A stretch of 21,164 nucleotides of DNA. Source: JBMDXB01 sp048594975. Its GTDB lineage: Bacteria; Acidobacteriota; Vicinamibacteria; Vicinamibacterales; 2-12-FULL-66-21. The DNA lies in NCBI GenBank assembly GCA_048594975.1, contig JBMDXQ010000142.1, forward strand, positions 1 through 21,164, given 5' to 3'. Positions 20,581-21,164 of this stretch are shown piece after piece. The notes below the pieces were generated by a model. The model was not told the DNA's origin. It did no database searches and saw only the letters and a list, made by a program, of their open reading frames with translations. Within the stretch, counting starts at the first letter, position 1. Every line of letters starts with the position of its first letter. Made by a program: the position numbers and the translations under genes.

Positions 20581-21164
20581 ATGAAATCAGGTCGCCGACA
20601 AGCCTACTCGATGGTCGCCCGTGCTGACGCCATGGCCGCCAGCCGCGACCGCATCGCCCACGCCATGCTGCAGCTTGCGCTCGAGCAGGCGTACGAAGAC
20701 ATCACGCTCGCCGCTATTGCGCAAGCAGCGGATGTCTCGCACCAGACGGTGCTCAACCACTTCGACTCGAAAGAAGGGGTGGCCGCCGCCGCCGCCGAAC
20801 TCTTGGCACAGCAGACTGGAGAGGCGCGTGCGAAGGCCCGGCCCGGCGATGTCAAGGGCGCGATTGGCGTGCTCGTTGGCGAGTACGAGCGGATCGGCGA
20901 CGCCAACGTCCGATGGGCGATGTCCTCAGAACGGCTTGGCTCGCTGGCGCCGCTGCTCGACAAGGCACGCGCGGGTCATCAGGCGTGGCTCGAGCGCGTC
21001 TTCTCCGACTCCTTGCCCACGGCGCCGGCTGCGCGGCGCCGTGCCATCCATGCGCTTCATGTGTCGACCGATGTGTACACCTGGAAACTCCTGCGTCGCG
21101 ATCTGAAGTTGAGCCGCACGGAGGTGGAAACGATCATGGTCGACCTGGTCAGCGGCATTCTCAA
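20581..21164 (+). CDS. TetR-family transcriptional regulator, C-terminus beyond the window
   Basis: At least 194 residues are encoded and the frame is open at the right edge. The N-terminal helix-turn-helix (about 22-66) reads RDRIAHAMLQLALEQAYEDI, then TLAAIAQAADVSHQTVLNHF and DSKEGVAAAAAELL, typical of TetR proteins. The C-terminal part (VRWAMSSERLGSLAPLLDKA, GHQAWLERVF, VYTWKLLRRDLKLS) resembles the ligand domain of TetR regulators in actinobacterial- and acidobacterial-type genomes; the ligand is unknown. I use ATG 20581; ATGs at 20611 and 20632 are alternatives, but the promoter position favours the first. It is unrelated in detail to the TetR protein at 19563-20144, which has a different C-terminal domain. 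Confidence 0.88.
   Translation, partial: MKSGRRQAYSMVARADAMAASRDRIAHAMLQLALEQAYEDITLAAIAQAADVSHQTVLNHFDSKEGVAAAAAELLAQQTGEARAKARPGDVKGAIGVLVGEYERIGDANVRWAMSSERLGSLAPLLDKARAGHQAWLERVFSDSLPTAPAARRRAIHALHVSTDVYTWKLLRRDLKLSRTEVETIMVDLVSGIL

Noticed and set aside
1..21164. CRISPR arrays, rRNA, or diversity-generating retroelement
   Set aside because: No regularly spaced short repeats or rRNA sequence were seen. The only reverse transcriptase is clearly the group II intron type, with domain V directly behind it and no template/variable repeat pair.

Overview
The window is high-GC bacterial DNA. It carries two very large FtsX/MacB-type permeases of the ADOP kind, one coupled to a PadR regulator. 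That combination is most typical of Acidobacteriota, particularly soil Vicinamibacteria-like lineages. The taxonomic call is an inference from gene content; there is no rRNA or other marker gene here.

The left half (1-10.3 kb) is an accessory, heavily rearranged region. After a partial secreted-protein gene at the left edge (1-343, minus) comes an arginase-family fragment (690-1041) that lacks its N-terminal two thirds. Next is an IS5-family element (1042-4236) flanked by a TA dinucleotide. A complete group II intron (2308-4224, minus) lies inside this IS, exactly within its right terminal inverted repeat. The IS abuts, and supplies the stop codon of, a TIR-domain gene (4225-5172, minus), which overlaps a small predicted membrane ORF (5153-5503). 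A second TIR-domain gene (7232-8224, plus) points the other way. Between the two TIR genes lie a frameshifted integrase-type IS (5561-6780) and two remnants of another transposon family (6781-6935 and 7064-7126). Beyond them are about 660 bases with no recognisable gene, a truncated transposase N-terminus (8887-9118) and an IS630-family transposase (9140-10201).

The middle (10.3-16.2 kb) looks chromosomal. A PadR regulator and an 893-residue ADOP permease form a two-gene minus-strand operon with a good promoter. A second, 793-residue ADOP permease faces the opposite way and has no regulator beside it.

The right part (16.3-21.2 kb) is mostly a minus-strand series: TetR regulator, 242-residue membrane protein, a doubtful 63-residue ORF, RibD/dihydrofolate-reductase-like protein, SDR oxidoreductase, and a second, truncated membrane protein of the same family. 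Two matching 16-bp palindromes lie just upstream of the TetR gene and of the first membrane-protein gene; they look like the TetR operators. The last gene is truncated by a 343-bp nonautonomous, MITE-like element whose terminal repeats begin with the same 12 bases as the integrase-type IS about 10 kb away. A second TetR gene runs off the right edge.

The features most worth a second look are the intron nested in an IS inverted repeat, the pair of TIR-domain proteins with distinct C-terminal domains, the IS/MITE terminal-repeat relationship, and the paired TetR operators.
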